DNA from: Lithospermum erythrorhizon
Lineage: Eukaryota; Streptophyta; Magnoliopsida; Boraginales; Boraginaceae
DNA: 64,000 nt
Assembly: GCA_019722365.1 (NCBI GenBank)
Contig: JADFUC010000954.1
Coordinates: 310,001 to 374,000, forward strand
Direction: 5' to 3'
Made by a program: the position numbers and the translations under genes. The notes beneath the pieces are model-generated. The model saw only the letters and a program-made list of their open reading frames with translations, made no database searches and was not told the DNA's origin. This document shows positions 25,381 through 36,895 of this stretch, piece by piece. Each line of letters begins with the position of its first letter. Position 1 is the first letter of the stretch.

Positions 25381-25632
25381 TAAATTGGCATGCATAACTT
25401 TGATTTAAATGAGTTATCCGCGCCATGAGGATCGTAATATGGGTTAACTTCAATTTATAAAGGTTTTTCTTGTCTTGCTTTGGTATTCGATCAATGGAAA
25501 TAAAATTATTCCTCTTTAGGGGTGGGGGTGGGGATGGGGGCGTTATTATAGGCGGATGTAGCCTAAGATTGCACCACCAGATTTTAAAAAACTTATCTTT
25601 GAAGATATACAAATAATAGGCATACATAAACA

Positions 25633-25706
25633 AGTTGAATTGCAGCGCACTGGTATTTACAATGAGGTATTTAGTTGTTGGCCAGAGTTCGAATCTGGTG
25701 AACAAC
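25633..25706 (+). repeat. tRNA-like sequence, probably a tRNA-derived (SINE) remnant
   Basis: A perfect T-arm (CCAGA, loop GTTCGAA, TCTGG) sits about 30 nt after an A-box-like GCGCACTGG. The acceptor stem pairs poorly, so this is not a convincing working tRNA gene. T runs follow downstream. Confidence 0.3.
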
Positions 25707-25708
25707 AA

Positions 25709-27085
25709 TTTTATTTTTCTTCTTCTTGGCTTTTATAAGGTTTTTTTATTTTATGGACCAAGGATGGAATCCTCTTAATGGTGTGGTACTGTGGTTGGAG
25801 ATCTTACAACAAATTTTGGTTTTGGTTTTGTTTTATTCCCTTTAGCCCCTTTTTTGTGATGTTACTTTTTTTGTTTGGAGGTCTTATATCTTTTAAATAC
25901 TTTGTATGTTTCTATTTTTTATTGTTAATAAAATTCATCACTTATTTTCAATATATATATATCAAAAAATAGCTCTGCAATCCTCCTGAATTTTGTCGCT
26001 CCTAATTTATATTTTCAAATGTTGCCAATGTTTTCTACAACTGTACTGATAACTTATAGGGTTTAAATCTAATTGTAGAGTAGTGGATAAACTTGTTTTG
26101 ATTGATTATTAAGATGAAAATGCTATGTTTAAAGACATCGTTTTGGCCTAAGTTTTTTTAAAAATCGAATAAAACGACGTCGTTTTTGAAAAAAATAATT
26201 CCAGTCTGCACCATCGGAATTGAACTACTGCGTCCGGCAATGGGTGTTATTCAAGCAGATAGGAAGGTTACAAATGGTCATCCTCTCTAACAGTAAAGGT
26301 TATTAAACCATAATGTCCCTAGTACTCAATGAAAGAGTGGGATGCACCTGACTTTGTGGATCATGAAACTGACAATTAATTCAGATAATGAAGATTAAAC
26401 TCTGGCAGTGACATGAAATGAATTCTTTTAATACATCTTCCCATTTGGAGGAGATGACAGGTGAGTGATATTCCATATACTGAATTGAACTGTTGGGGTC
26501 TTCTCCTTCTCTTTGTGTCTCATTCCATGTTCTGTGCACGATTTCACATCATGCAATATGTGATTATATCAAAACTACCTGTGATCTTTTCATAAGATAT
26601 TATGTACCGTCAAGCAAAGGGCATGATAATAGGACACATACAAGGTAGAGGATCCTACTGTGAAGTGTGAACTGAAGATGAAGAATATGGTTTCAGTTCT
26701 TGTAAATGATATGCTTAAGCATTAGACTATCTGTTTGCTAGGTGAATAATCGAGAGTGAATTACATGTGCTCATTTATAAAAATGTCACTCTATAACGCA
26801 CGGTCATGGTTTCATTGGGTGATCCGTTTGGGAGCTAAAAAAATATACGGAGTATATAATTGTTATTTCTCATGTCGTGGTTTGAGTGCCTATCTTGGAT
26901 GTTTTTATTAGGTACTTATACCTGACTTGAAGATGATCATAAAATGGTCTTGCAAACACATATTCAGTCACAAATGAGTATCAGATACACACGTGACATA
27001 TTGATATGATGATACCTTTGAAGTTATAGTTACATAAGGAGTATATCACCAGGTAAGAAGAAACTTCCTTCAGGTTTTCTTAGTT
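25709..27085. other. Intergenic spacer
   Basis: No gene is recognised. The last part next to 27086 may hold the 3' UTR of the nuclease pseudogene. Isolated TACGGAG/CTCCGTA motifs (about 26850) look like MITE footprints. Confidence 0.35.
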
Positions 27086-29623
27086 TCATCCGAATATACG
27101 GTTCAGCGTTGCGGCTAAACGGACTCCACCTTGAGCAAGCCTTAGATTTACAGTTGGGAGGCGGCTTAGGAAGTAATCATCTGCAGATTTGTTTTATTTT
27201 AAAATCAAGATTCTACTCACCAGAGAAAGGCTGAAAGAGATGCTCTAGTTTATTGAACTTTGTGAAAAGAACATGAAATGATTTACCTTCAAGCACAGAG
27301 TCGTCATTGACATCTTTATATGCCCAAGTGCAAGCTGCTTTAATACCTTCAGATGCATATCTGCTTGAAAAACAGAGGTTATGGATTCGAGTAGGCCGAA
27401 ATGCTTATTTTTGCTCTACTGTAGCATAAACTTTCATGCACAGGGCGATTTTCTTATCATCGACATATTGTTTTCTAGCTTCGCTAAGAGCTTACATGTC
27501 AGGGCAGGTTGGCTGACTGCCTACGCATGCTTCCCATGCCTTTACTTGATCTGCCCATTCGCTCTGCAGTGGAGGCAATGCGGATTTGTCAACAATATAT
27601 ACTTGTACATTCGAGTTCTGCATGATTTCCATTCTGAAAGTGTTGTTAACATTTTGACATACCGTTATATTCTTTTGAAGTGCAGTAATTAGTCCATCGA
27701 CGTTGGAATTATAGAATCTTTCTGCTGCTGTTTCGATTATAGGGGTATCCCAAACCTGTTCATGAGGGGAAAGTTTCCATCATGCATAGATCGGAGCTTG
27801 AATTCATGATCAATGTACATTGCACAAGTTGATAGGAACGAGCCTCTTGAAGCCTTCTCGTCTGTCATTAGATCGAGTAGTTAAGAATGGAGGGATAGGC
27901 TTACATGATGCAGTTCTGTTTTCCTTGTGTACCAGTGGACATCAATTGTGTTGCCTCCTTTATCTGAAGCAAATCCTACATGTAGAGGCTGCAAGGACAG
28001 TAAATCAGAGTGCCATGGAAACAAAAATGATAGTATTGACAAACTCTTGCTATCAGTAAATTGAGAGAGATTCTTGTTTTTCCTTGAGTTTGAGTTACCA
28101 AACCTGATGAATGTCCCCAACAAAATGAGACAGGAACAACAATGCCTCTGTGAGATTATCTGTCAAGTCATCGTGATCATCATTAGCAAAAAACCAAGCA
28201 TTATCCCACTAAGCGGGGATCATCATTAGCAACAACTGTACTAAAATTACATGAAATTGAGACATACAATTTAGTACATAAATGTTGATTCACAAAAGCT
28301 GAGGAAATCAAATGTTGTAGTAGGCTGAGTTTAGAACATACACTGAGAAACAGCAGAGCCACGGTGATAGTTGAGTAGTTGGTTAGTGTAATTGTTAATT
28401 CCTCCAGCAACACAGTTCCCTTTATGCCCTTAATCTTTGCAATCACATTCATTAGATCTCATTCATAAATATGTACTTATAGATCAACTATCATGAATTG
28501 TGTTATGGTAAATGGAGAAAATTGGAAAAATAGCACCATTTCACCATATTTTTAACTTTTAACATCTTCCTTAATTCTTGGTATAAATGACACATTTTCC
28601 TATCAATTGTGTAAATTGCCCATCATTTAAAATCAACCAACACAAGCTGCTTAAATGCTTGCTTCAATTATTCAATCCTTCTTCATCTTCTTCATTTAAA
28701 ATGTAAATGATACATTTTTGTAGTGGGGAGGAGGGTCGGCCAGTTGCGAGTGGGGGTGGTTGTGGGGGTGGGGGGGGCGGTAGGGGGTGGTTGTGGGGAT
28801 GGGGGTTGTGGGGGGCGGTTGTATAGTGGGGGTGGAGTGGTTGTGGTACTTGGTGGGGGTTGAATAATTGAAGAAGATGAAGAAGGAAGTGGTTGATTTT
28901 AAATGAGGAGCAATTTTGACAATTGATAAAAAAAAAAGTGCCATTTAGCCAAAGAATTAAGGAATGATGCTAAAATTTAAAAATGTAGTCAAATGGGTGT
29001 CATTTTCCCAATTTTCTCAAATGTTACATGAATCGATATGCACTCTTGTCGTAGATGTTGTCACATGCACTGTAGTATGTCATCTTTATAATGTAAAAAA
29101 TTCAGTGCATGAAAATTGAATGACTGAAACAACAAATTAAGAGGGCAGATGAGGAGTTTGGTTTTGATGTTTCTTTGTTGTATTGATAAGTGCGAGAGGT
29201 TATCGAGGGGGCCAATAGTATAATAGCAGAGGTGATGACCACTTATATTGAAGCGACATGATACATATGACGGTTTACTTCGAATCATTCTCGGCCGAGC
29301 TTGGTAATAGATCTTCTTTGGCTGGCTGCTGTGGCATCGGTTAATCGTGCTGTCGGTGTCATTAGGTTGAAAGTTTGAACTACATGTAGTGATGAGCATA
29401 ATAAAAAGGAGGTAAAAAGATGAGCATAAAAGTAAAATTGGAATTTTTTTTAGTAAATTTTCTCCATAAAATGTTCGGGGATGAAGTCGTTGCCATACTC
29501 CCTTAACTTCACCTGAGCAATCTTGCAGATTGTGAGATGGCCATCAGTTCCCCATCCATGAACCACCGGAAAGACGAACAGCAAAGCCACTAGTCCTAGA
29601 GAATGCACCTTAAAAATTGCCAT
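27086..29623 (-). pseudogene. ENDO2-like S1/P1 nuclease pseudogene (broken exon 2)
   Basis: Readable minus-strand exons: 29513-29623 (signal peptide, then WGTDGHLTICKIAQ; Trp24 is the expected mature N-terminus), about 29160-29349 (broken), 28342-28428 (GNCVAGGINNYTNQLL), 28104-28159 (NLTEALLFLSHFVGDIHQ), 27905-27988 (PLHVGFASDKGGNTIDVHWY), 27663-27755, 27496-27563 (SEWADQVKAWEACVG), 27287-27360 and 27086-27180 (ends GGVRLAATLNRIFG). Eight exons are intact and phase-compatible. They match plant zinc-dependent bifunctional nucleases of the S1/P1 family, closest in motif to ENDO2. Exon 2 contains recognisable pieces (ARLTDATAAA, KEDLLPSSAEND, YKWSSPL, TYQYN) in different frames with stops, and its acceptor is one base off phase. 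A foldback element occupies intron 2. The gene therefore cannot encode a full nuclease, although decay elsewhere is slight. Confidence 0.85.
28510..29020. mobile_element. Foldback element with G-rich core in intron 2 of the nuclease pseudogene
   Basis: Terminal inverted repeats: GGAGAAAATTGGAAAAATAG on the left and the reverse complement of TCATTTTCCCAATTTTCTC on the right, extending inward through TTCCTTAATTCTT. A second inverted pair (TTCAATTATTCAATCCTTCTTC against GAATAATTGAAGAAGATGAA) flanks a core made almost only of G and T (about 28723-28860). No transposase is present. It resembles the elements at 33906-34110, 36028-36895 and 47210-47635. Confidence 0.75.
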
Positions 29624-29933
29624 TCGACTTCAAGTGTGATTTGAGGGAATATACAATGCCTGATTTTAGATATACACCATCATGTCTTTATAGTACTTTT
29701 GTTACTATATTTCTTGAACAAACAACCATAGGGAACATGGTGTGCACGGAATCTGATCCTTTAAAATATTGTGACATATGGAGTATTTAGTTAGTGTGGA
29801 TTGTATGAGGAAACTTATTTTGGAATTGCCCAAAAAAACTTATTTTCTATTAACGAGAAGTTGAGAGATTTCTCCACAGTTGGACAATGACAAACTTGCT
29901 TTAAGAAAGATAGCTAAAATGTCTAAACTGGTC
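29624..29933. other. 5' flank of the nuclease pseudogene
   Basis: AT-rich spacer holding the former promoter. No clear element seen. Confidence 0.3.
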
Positions 29934-29938
29934 AGTGT

Positions 29939-32612
29939 TGTTAAGAAAATTGGATATTTAATAACTCAAATTAATATGATATTCTTTATTGAAGTTACTA
30001 TTACTATTATGTGCTATTAGATTGATGTTATTACTATTATATTATTATTACTACTATGTACTACTAGATTATTATTATTACTCTATATATTAGACAAGAA
30101 ATCACGGAATGGAGTATAATATATATATTGTTCAACTTTCGATGCGCTTACGATGAGTTAGACTATTTATAGTGTAAAAATTCACCCAGACAAATATTAT
30201 TCCTTTCAAACCTAAGATATTTCAACACCTATACTATTACATTATTTTTATTATTTTTATATTTCAACTTTTACTATGAGTAGACAAATGCATGCTGCTC
30301 ACTTTGAAGCCTCTTTTTATTTGGCATATGTTGTTTAGATTAAAAATCTTTTGAGAAAAACTAGGTGGGACAAAAATCTCACAAGGAAAAGAGTACAACA
30401 ATATGCTCATCTCAAACAATCAAACAGGGGTAGGTCTTCAAAGATCTCAGCGGCGTATCCCCGATACTTTGAGCGTGTTTCTTGGCCCGATAATGGAAGA
30501 AGAGATACGCCACACATTATCGAGCGAATGTATTGAATATTAACAGCCTGTTTCTTTAAGTTCTGTATGAATTAGGAAAGAACTTTTAGTGTTTCGTTCG
30601 ATCACTTTGATGTAACAACTAACAATAGGCCATCTGACATTATCTTCATTACAAAATTGTTGGATTCTTATCAATTGATAGGCAGTTTCCTTGTATATGT
30701 TATGTCACTAATCTCATCCATCACACTTTTACTTTGTTTCATGAAGGGCAATAGCAGAATGATTTTGAAGAAGCGACTACTGACGTGCGTTTACGGGATC
30801 TCCAGATATAGCAGTATCTCCATATGTAAACACATGCTCGTGTTTGTGATTTTAAGCGTTATGTAGATCTTACAAATAACCTACATCTGCATAACCAAGC
30901 AAAAGCGGTTTTGTATTGTTAGATAAAATAAATCAAGATCAAGCATGCAAGAAGATATCGAAATATCACGTTTATCACTTTAAATCTCTTTGTAGGACAA
31001 AAATTAAATTTAATTAGAATTCACTAAAAGCTATATCGGGTCTTGTATAATTAGCGAGATCATTAATCTTTCCAATTGCTGTGATGTATGGTATTGATGC
31101 AAATCCCTCTTCATTCTTTCCTTAGGAAGTGGAAGGGATCCTTTCCAACATTAAGTGTTCTACCCATTATTGGTGTACACAAAGTATTGGCTTTATCCAT
31201 GTTAAACCTTTTTAGCACTCTTTCTGTATAATTCGATTGGTGTACTAGTATACCATTTTTAGTATACTCAATTTGTAAATCAAGACAAAACTTAGTCTTT
31301 CCGAGATCTTTCATTTCAAATTCCTTCTTCAAGTAATCCATTGCTTCTTTAATTTCATTATTAGTTCCAATGATATTTACATCATCTACATAGACAACAA
31401 TGATTACAAAACCGGATGTTATTTTTTCTTATATCTGAGGGCAAAATAGATTGTTCACATGCTTCTTTAAGCAAATATTCATAACTATTATACCACGTTC
31501 GATGCGGATTAGCTTTTAACCCATATAGTGATTTTTGTAACTTAATTGCATACATTTCTCAGGATTTAGATGTTTCGGGTATTTTAAATCCTTCCGAAAT
31601 TTTCATATATATATATTTCAGTATCAAGTGTTTCATATAAGTATGCAGTAACAACATCCATAAGATGCATATGTAGATTATTAGATACTGACAGACCAAT
31701 TAAATAACGAAAAGTATGGCACCATAACATGTGAATAAGTTACCTCATAATCAATTCCGAGTCTTTGAGAAAAACCTTGTGCAACAAGGGATGATGAATT
31801 TTATTTATATCTATGATAGTGTGAATGAGATTTTAAACCTTCTAAGTATAGCGGTGTGTCGGCTACTCGACGTTATCTTTAAGTGATAGATGAGATTTGA
31901 ACACCATAATTAGTAAGTTAACTGAAATTCTCTTTCGTGATAGATGGAGATTTAAACCTCCACGTAGTTAGTAAGTAAACAAACATGATATGAAGATTAA
32001 CTCTCCACACAAAATAATAATATCCAGACTTATTATAGAGCACTTGACAAGTTGCCATTTTACTATAATAAGGGATGAAATAACCACTCTAGTTATAGAT
32101 CACTTGATGGATTGCCCGTTTACTATAATATCCGTTTTGATTATAGAATACTTGACATATTGCTAGTTATCTATAATAGGAGAACATATAACAAAATAAA
32201 TATCAAAGTGATAAGGATAGAGGATATACCTAGTAGTGAGTACTTTCGATAGAGATGATCGTGCTCATAACGTGTTAAGAAAATCAAATATTTAATAGCT
32301 CAAACTAATATGATATTCTTTATTAATGTTACTACTACTATATTATTATTACTACTAGGTACTACTAGATTATTATTACTACTCTATATTAGACAAGAAA
32401 GCACGGAATGGAGTATAATATATATTGCTGGACTTTTCGATATACTAATATTTGATGAATGGAAGTGTTATATGCAAAAATTCACGGACAAATGCATTCC
32501 TTTTTCAAACTTTCCTAAGATATTTCAACACCTATACTATTACATTATTTGTATTATTTGCACATATTTCAAATTTTATAATATTACAAGGTAGACCAAA
32601 CTATTCATAACA
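29939..32612 (-). mobile_element. Internally deleted Ty1/Copia retrotransposon with target duplication
   Basis: Direct repeats at 29939-30300 and 32273-32612 both begin TGTTAAGAAAAT, share ATTTCAACACCTATACTATTA and bracket minus-strand pol remains. The 5 bp AGTGT occurs directly before (29934-29938) and after (32613-32617), a good target site duplication. RT is read at 31111-31600 on the minus strand: LQKSLYGLKANPHRTWYNS, VYVDDVNIIGT and MDYLKKEFEMKDLGKTKFCL, with an in-frame run of 76 codons at 31111-31341. Total length of 2.7 kb means most gag/integrase sequence has been lost. Confidence 0.85.
32030..32175. repeat. Three degenerate tandem units inside the Copia element
   Basis: TATAGAxxACTTGAxxxxTTGC...TATAATA recurs at about 32034, 32093 and 32143, with a spacing of 50-60 bp. 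The units lie just inside the right LTR, in the leader region of the minus-strand element. Confidence 0.6.
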
Positions 32613-32617
32613 AGTGT

Positions 32618-33900
32618 GATATTGTACACAAGCAGAAAGGAGGCGAAATCATTGACGGAGGGTTTGTGTGATAGGCTAACGTAGATTATATTTGAAATTT
32701 GAACCTCACTGTTCGAGCAAGGGGCGATCATAATACTGTACTTTTTGATGAGTGAAGTGACAAGTTAAGAAAATATCTAATTAGAACTATGCATACTACA
32801 TGTATACGTTGATATAACTAGAAAAAAATAAGGGTCCCAGCCCCCCAAAAAACTCGTAAAAATTTCGAGTAGGATATCCATGGAATTACATTCAAATTAC
32901 TCACAAGATCATCCAGATTGGGTGAGTATACAAGAAAATATGACCTCATAACAATGTAGATGAGATCCCAAACTCACATTGCCTACATGGGGATAGACAC
33001 ACTTTCGTACATAAATAGGTCTGAAGGTGCAGTGCAGGTACATGAGATTCCTTTCACTTTTCTACTTTCATACATGCACAGATTACGCATTGTATTTATG
33101 AAATACCTAATATTGGATGTCGAGATTATGTCGGGATCAATGAAGGTCCTTATGTCCAATGAGCCCCCTCCCTTTTGTTTTGTAGGTGAACTCCTTGGAT
33201 CGTTCATGAAGCTCCTCGACCAAGAGGTCACAAATCCAGGAAGATTAAGTCCCGAGGTGGCGGAGGTCAGACGAGCTTCGGATCAGTCGAGGACCCCTCG
33301 AGAGGACCCCACGAAACCACTTCCTCCCAACATGTGGTTCAATCGCAAGAACCATATCATGGAAGTGGGTCAACCACTTGAGGGTGGAAGAATAGTTCAA
33401 TTCGGTTTAGTACTTTGTCTAAAGATAAATTCTAATTCATGATAAGTATTTATCATGATTAGGTATAGATGGACTAGGACTTGTATTTAGAGTTTGTATG
33501 AAATTTAAGTTCTATGCTTATAAATACAAGAGTGTTTCATGAGATTAATACACTACATGCTATTATCATCAAAGCAGAATTCTTCCATCCACAAGCAAAG
33601 AAAAACCGTCCCCCATTGTGATTATACACGGCCAAATAAGTTTTTGGTTGTTTTTCTTTTTCTCCCTCAATTGTTCATAAGCTCTAGCAAGCTGCAAGTG
33701 CGGGACTCGATCTCTCCTGGTGCGGATATATTCTAGTAGCACAACAAGTTGGGGTGCTTGGATTGAAGAATTATGTCTTCTATAACTGAAAAATTATTGA
33801 CAGTTTCCGCTGACTTCACTGTAGAAACACTACTCGCTTTTATTCGAATTATAACATGTAAAGTGATCATCGAACTAATGATTAACATCAATTAAGTATG
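32618..33900 (+). repeat. LTR-related repeat region
   Basis: A 160-codon open frame (32960-33442) has no recognised homology. The following stretch has an LTR-promoter look (GCTTATAAATACAAG near 33516) and a block CTCGATCTCTCCTGGTGCGG to TTCCGCTGACTTCACTGTAG (33707-33824) that resembles the 3' part of the LTR at 59637-60480 (CAACCTCTCCTGGTG, TTCCGCTGGCATCACTGTAA). It is probably a diverged relative of that LTR family. Confidence 0.4.
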
Positions 33901-33905
33901 TTGTT

Positions 33906-34110
33906 TTAGTCACTAGAACCCTTCAGGTGATAGGAGTAGGGAGCGGTAGTAGGGGTTGGTTGGTTGGTGTTGGTAGTTAGTGGTGGTATGAATTGAAAAA
34001 AAAAAAAAAGATGAAGATAAAGATGTAAAATGATGGTAGATTTTAAAGGAAACAATTTAATCATAGTGAGGGAGAATAATATTTTAGTAAAAGAATTCAA
34101 TAAGTGATAT
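33906..34110. mobile_element. Truncated G-rich foldback-type element
   Basis: G/T-rich core, then AAAAAGATGAAGATAAAGATG, TGATGGTAGATTTTAAAGG and AAAGAATTCAATAAGTGATA, in the same order as the right half of 28510-29020. The left half is not seen. Confidence 0.45.
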
Positions 34111-36027
34111 AAATTAAAAGAGCTGGTTGATCATTAATATCAAGTCAAATCTCTCTAATTTGCTCCGAGTCACATCCCTTGTTATGAGGCTCAAACAAGT
34201 CCATTAATCTTGTTCAATAGCTGGTAGTCCTGGCAGTACAGTACATGTCCAATAGTTTTTTCTTCGTCAATGCAACTTATAACTTTATGTAAAGTCAAAA
34301 TGACACAATTTGACTGGGAGTTCTAAAATCTACACATAAAATAATCCTTGGAATCTACGTAAAATGGTACCCACACAGCCACACTCTCGTTTTATGATAG
34401 GATCAAGTCCAGGACTGCAGAGCCCTTCAACAGCTAACTATAGTAAAAACTCTATAAATTACTCTAATATTCAATAAGTGTCATCCTTTAAAATAATAAA
34501 TTTATCATTAAAACATGAATTTAAATTTACTTACAATAATCAATAAAATAATAAGATAATAATTTTTTTGAGAAATCCTTTTATAATATAGGTTCCAAAA
34601 AAATCATAAATTAATAATTCGTATAAATTGAAAAAATAACTATTACAACGTAATGAAAATATGACTTCATAGTTGTTGTTTTTTTAAGTTCAACTTAATG
34701 AAAATATGACTCTATAGATGTTTGCAACACCTTTTAGATGAGAAGCCATTGTATAAGATATGATTGAATATTTTTTTATAAGAATGAAAAAGTAATATAA
34801 ATATTGTATTGAATTAAACTTATGAAATATATGGATAAGCTAATCATTAATAAATTATTTATTTATGGATAAATTAATAACTCTTTAAATTAATAAATTT
34901 TATCGGTCCTAACGCTATTAATTTATAGAGTTTTCTTATGTCTCCATAAATACTACTACTTCGGTATTTATAAAACTGTCGAATTTATTTTTTAATAATT
35001 AAAATTAACAAAATTTTATATCTTAATTGAGTAACCCAAAATTAAATTGAACTAAGACTACAATGTTATTAGTAAAATATAATTAAAAATTTGATATATA
35101 TTTAACAAAAATTATATAACATATTAAAAATATTTGATATTAAAATTTAAAAAGTCAATACATCAAAATTAAAAATTAAACGATCCATATTTAATTTGTA
35201 TAATTATGCATGCATCCTACTATCCAAATCTAATTGGTTGATATTTTTTTTTCTCTAGTAAGCTAATTGTTAGTTGCTCCTACTCATTATCAATTTTAAT
35301 AGATTTTGAGTTTTTCCATTGCTATTAGAAATGAGATCTTCACAATTAATATGATCATGTAACACTTTATAGTTTAAAAGATCATTAATGTAAATACATT
35401 TCAATTGAACTAATTGCATCATGACTCGAACTCAAGCTGAAAAACTTAAAGAGTGAGTACATATTATCCAACTTACATTCACCTCTAGAAAAAATACATG
35501 AGCAATTTGGCTATCTACCATAGTCAATCCATGTTTTTTAAAATATATCAACCAATGTTTTTTGGACTCAATACCTCCCATTCAGTGCGAAATAATGAAA
35601 TTATCTCCCACCTTCCTTCTTCATTTATCATCCTGCTTCTTCGTCTTTGAGCCGCCGCTAGAACTATCAAAAATCTGAACCCGAGGCCGGGGGTTGGCGG
35701 TGTTAGATAGCCAAATTTCTCGAAAATACATTATCTCGTAATACAAGTAGAGTTATAAGCGAGTCGAGCCGAGTTGAGTTTTTGGCTGTTCGGTGACTAA
35801 ACGGCCGAGCTTAACTACCGGCCCAGTATCGAGCAAATCTAAGGCGAGGAGGCTCCCAGCCTAGCTTCGCTTAATTTAAAATCCAAATTCAATTGAATTA
35901 ACAGAAATTTGATTTAGTTAATCAATTAATAAAACTAATTAACATTTAATTTGAAAAACAAAATCATAATTTATAATAAAGATCAACTTTAATTTTTTTT
36001 TTAAATAGAGGGCTAAAAACCGGTAAC
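34111..36027. other. AT-rich intergenic DNA
   Basis: No gene or bounded element is recognised. Long stretches are nearly pure A/T (34440-35200). A short patch at 35755-35870 has repeated GAGTCGAG/GGCCGAG motifs. Confidence 0.4.
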
Positions 36028-36895
36028 CGTCAACGAACTTTTACGGGGTTTCCATTCCATCACTTAATTTTTAAAGTGTTCCATTTCATCACCCAACTTC
36101 CGATAATTGATAAATTTGAACCCGACGTCAAAATGGCCGTTAAAAACACTAACTACGTAGGGTATTTAGGTAAATCACCTACTCCTGCCGCCTACCCGCC
36201 ACGCCTCGCTATTGCCCAGCTTCCGCTTCGCCGCCCCAATGCCTCAGCTCGCCATCTATTTCCCCTTGGCTAGCCCATACCCCCGAATCGCCCCTCCCCG
36301 GCTTGTCGTCATTACCCCGCGCCCTGATATCAAACCTAACCTCCCGGCTTATCGCCGCCGCCCATCGCGCCCAAATTTTTGAAGCCAACCCTCGAGGGGG
36401 CCCCGACCGGGGGAGAAAGGAAGGGGGGTCGCGTTCGAGGGGAATGGGAGGAGGTTATTCGAGGGAGGGAAGGGGGTACAATTGCAAGGGGAGAGAAGGG
36501 AGGTGGCCGCGTTGTCCCCGGATGAGTGGGTGGGGGGGAGGGGATGTAGTGGAAGTGCGAATTTCCATGGAGGAGGAGGTGGGCTTGATGGTGGGTGAGA
36601 AAGGGGGAGGGGGCGGTGGGGGAAATAGGAAGGAATGGAGGCCGAGGGGGGTGGCGGAGGATATGTGGGGAGTAGTTAGGGATGGAGGCGGGGAGGGGGT
36701 AGGTGGTGGGGATGAAGGGGGGTGATTTGACTAAAATCTTACTCTTACATAGTTAGTATTTAACGGCCGTTGTGATCGGGTTGGAAATTTGTCAGTGCTC
36801 GGAAGTTGGGTTATGGAATGGAACACTTTAAAAATTGAGTGATGGAATGGAAGCTTCGAATTTGAAAGTTGATGATGGTTATCTTTATTAAGCCA
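36028..36895. mobile_element. Large foldback (MULE/hAT-like, non-autonomous) element with C-rich and G-rich halves
   Basis: Long inverted arms: 36028-36170 (CCATTCCATCAC, TTTTTAAAGTGTTCCATT, CACCCAACTTCCG, GGCCGTTAAAAAC) pair with the reverse complement of about 36730-36895 (TTTTTAAAGTGTTCCATTCC, AACCCAACTTCCGA, CGGCCGTTAAATAC). Between the arms the left half is strongly C-rich and the right half strongly G-rich, switching near 36400, so open frames in this core (such as 36303-36725) are compositional artefacts. No transposase is present. Long terminal inverted repeats without coding capacity suggest a MULE-like non-autonomous element. Confidence 0.8.

Noticed and set aside
25633..25706. Functional tRNA gene
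   Set aside because: The T-arm is perfect but the acceptor stem pairs badly, so a tRNA-derived remnant is more likely.
28696..28944. Pro/Thr-rich minus-strand frame (82 codons) as a cell-wall-like protein
   Set aside because: It is made from the G/T-rich core of an intronic foldback element and has no signal peptide or conserved motif.
31111..31341. Independent small gene
   Set aside because: The sequence is a reverse transcriptase segment of the surrounding minus-strand Copia element.
32960..33442. 160-codon frame as a host gene
   Set aside because: No recognisable domain, no splice or promoter support, and it lies in LTR-related repeat DNA.
36303..36725. 140-codon Gly/Arg-rich open frame as a gene
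   Set aside because: It lies in the G-rich core of a foldback element, where stop codons are rare through composition alone.
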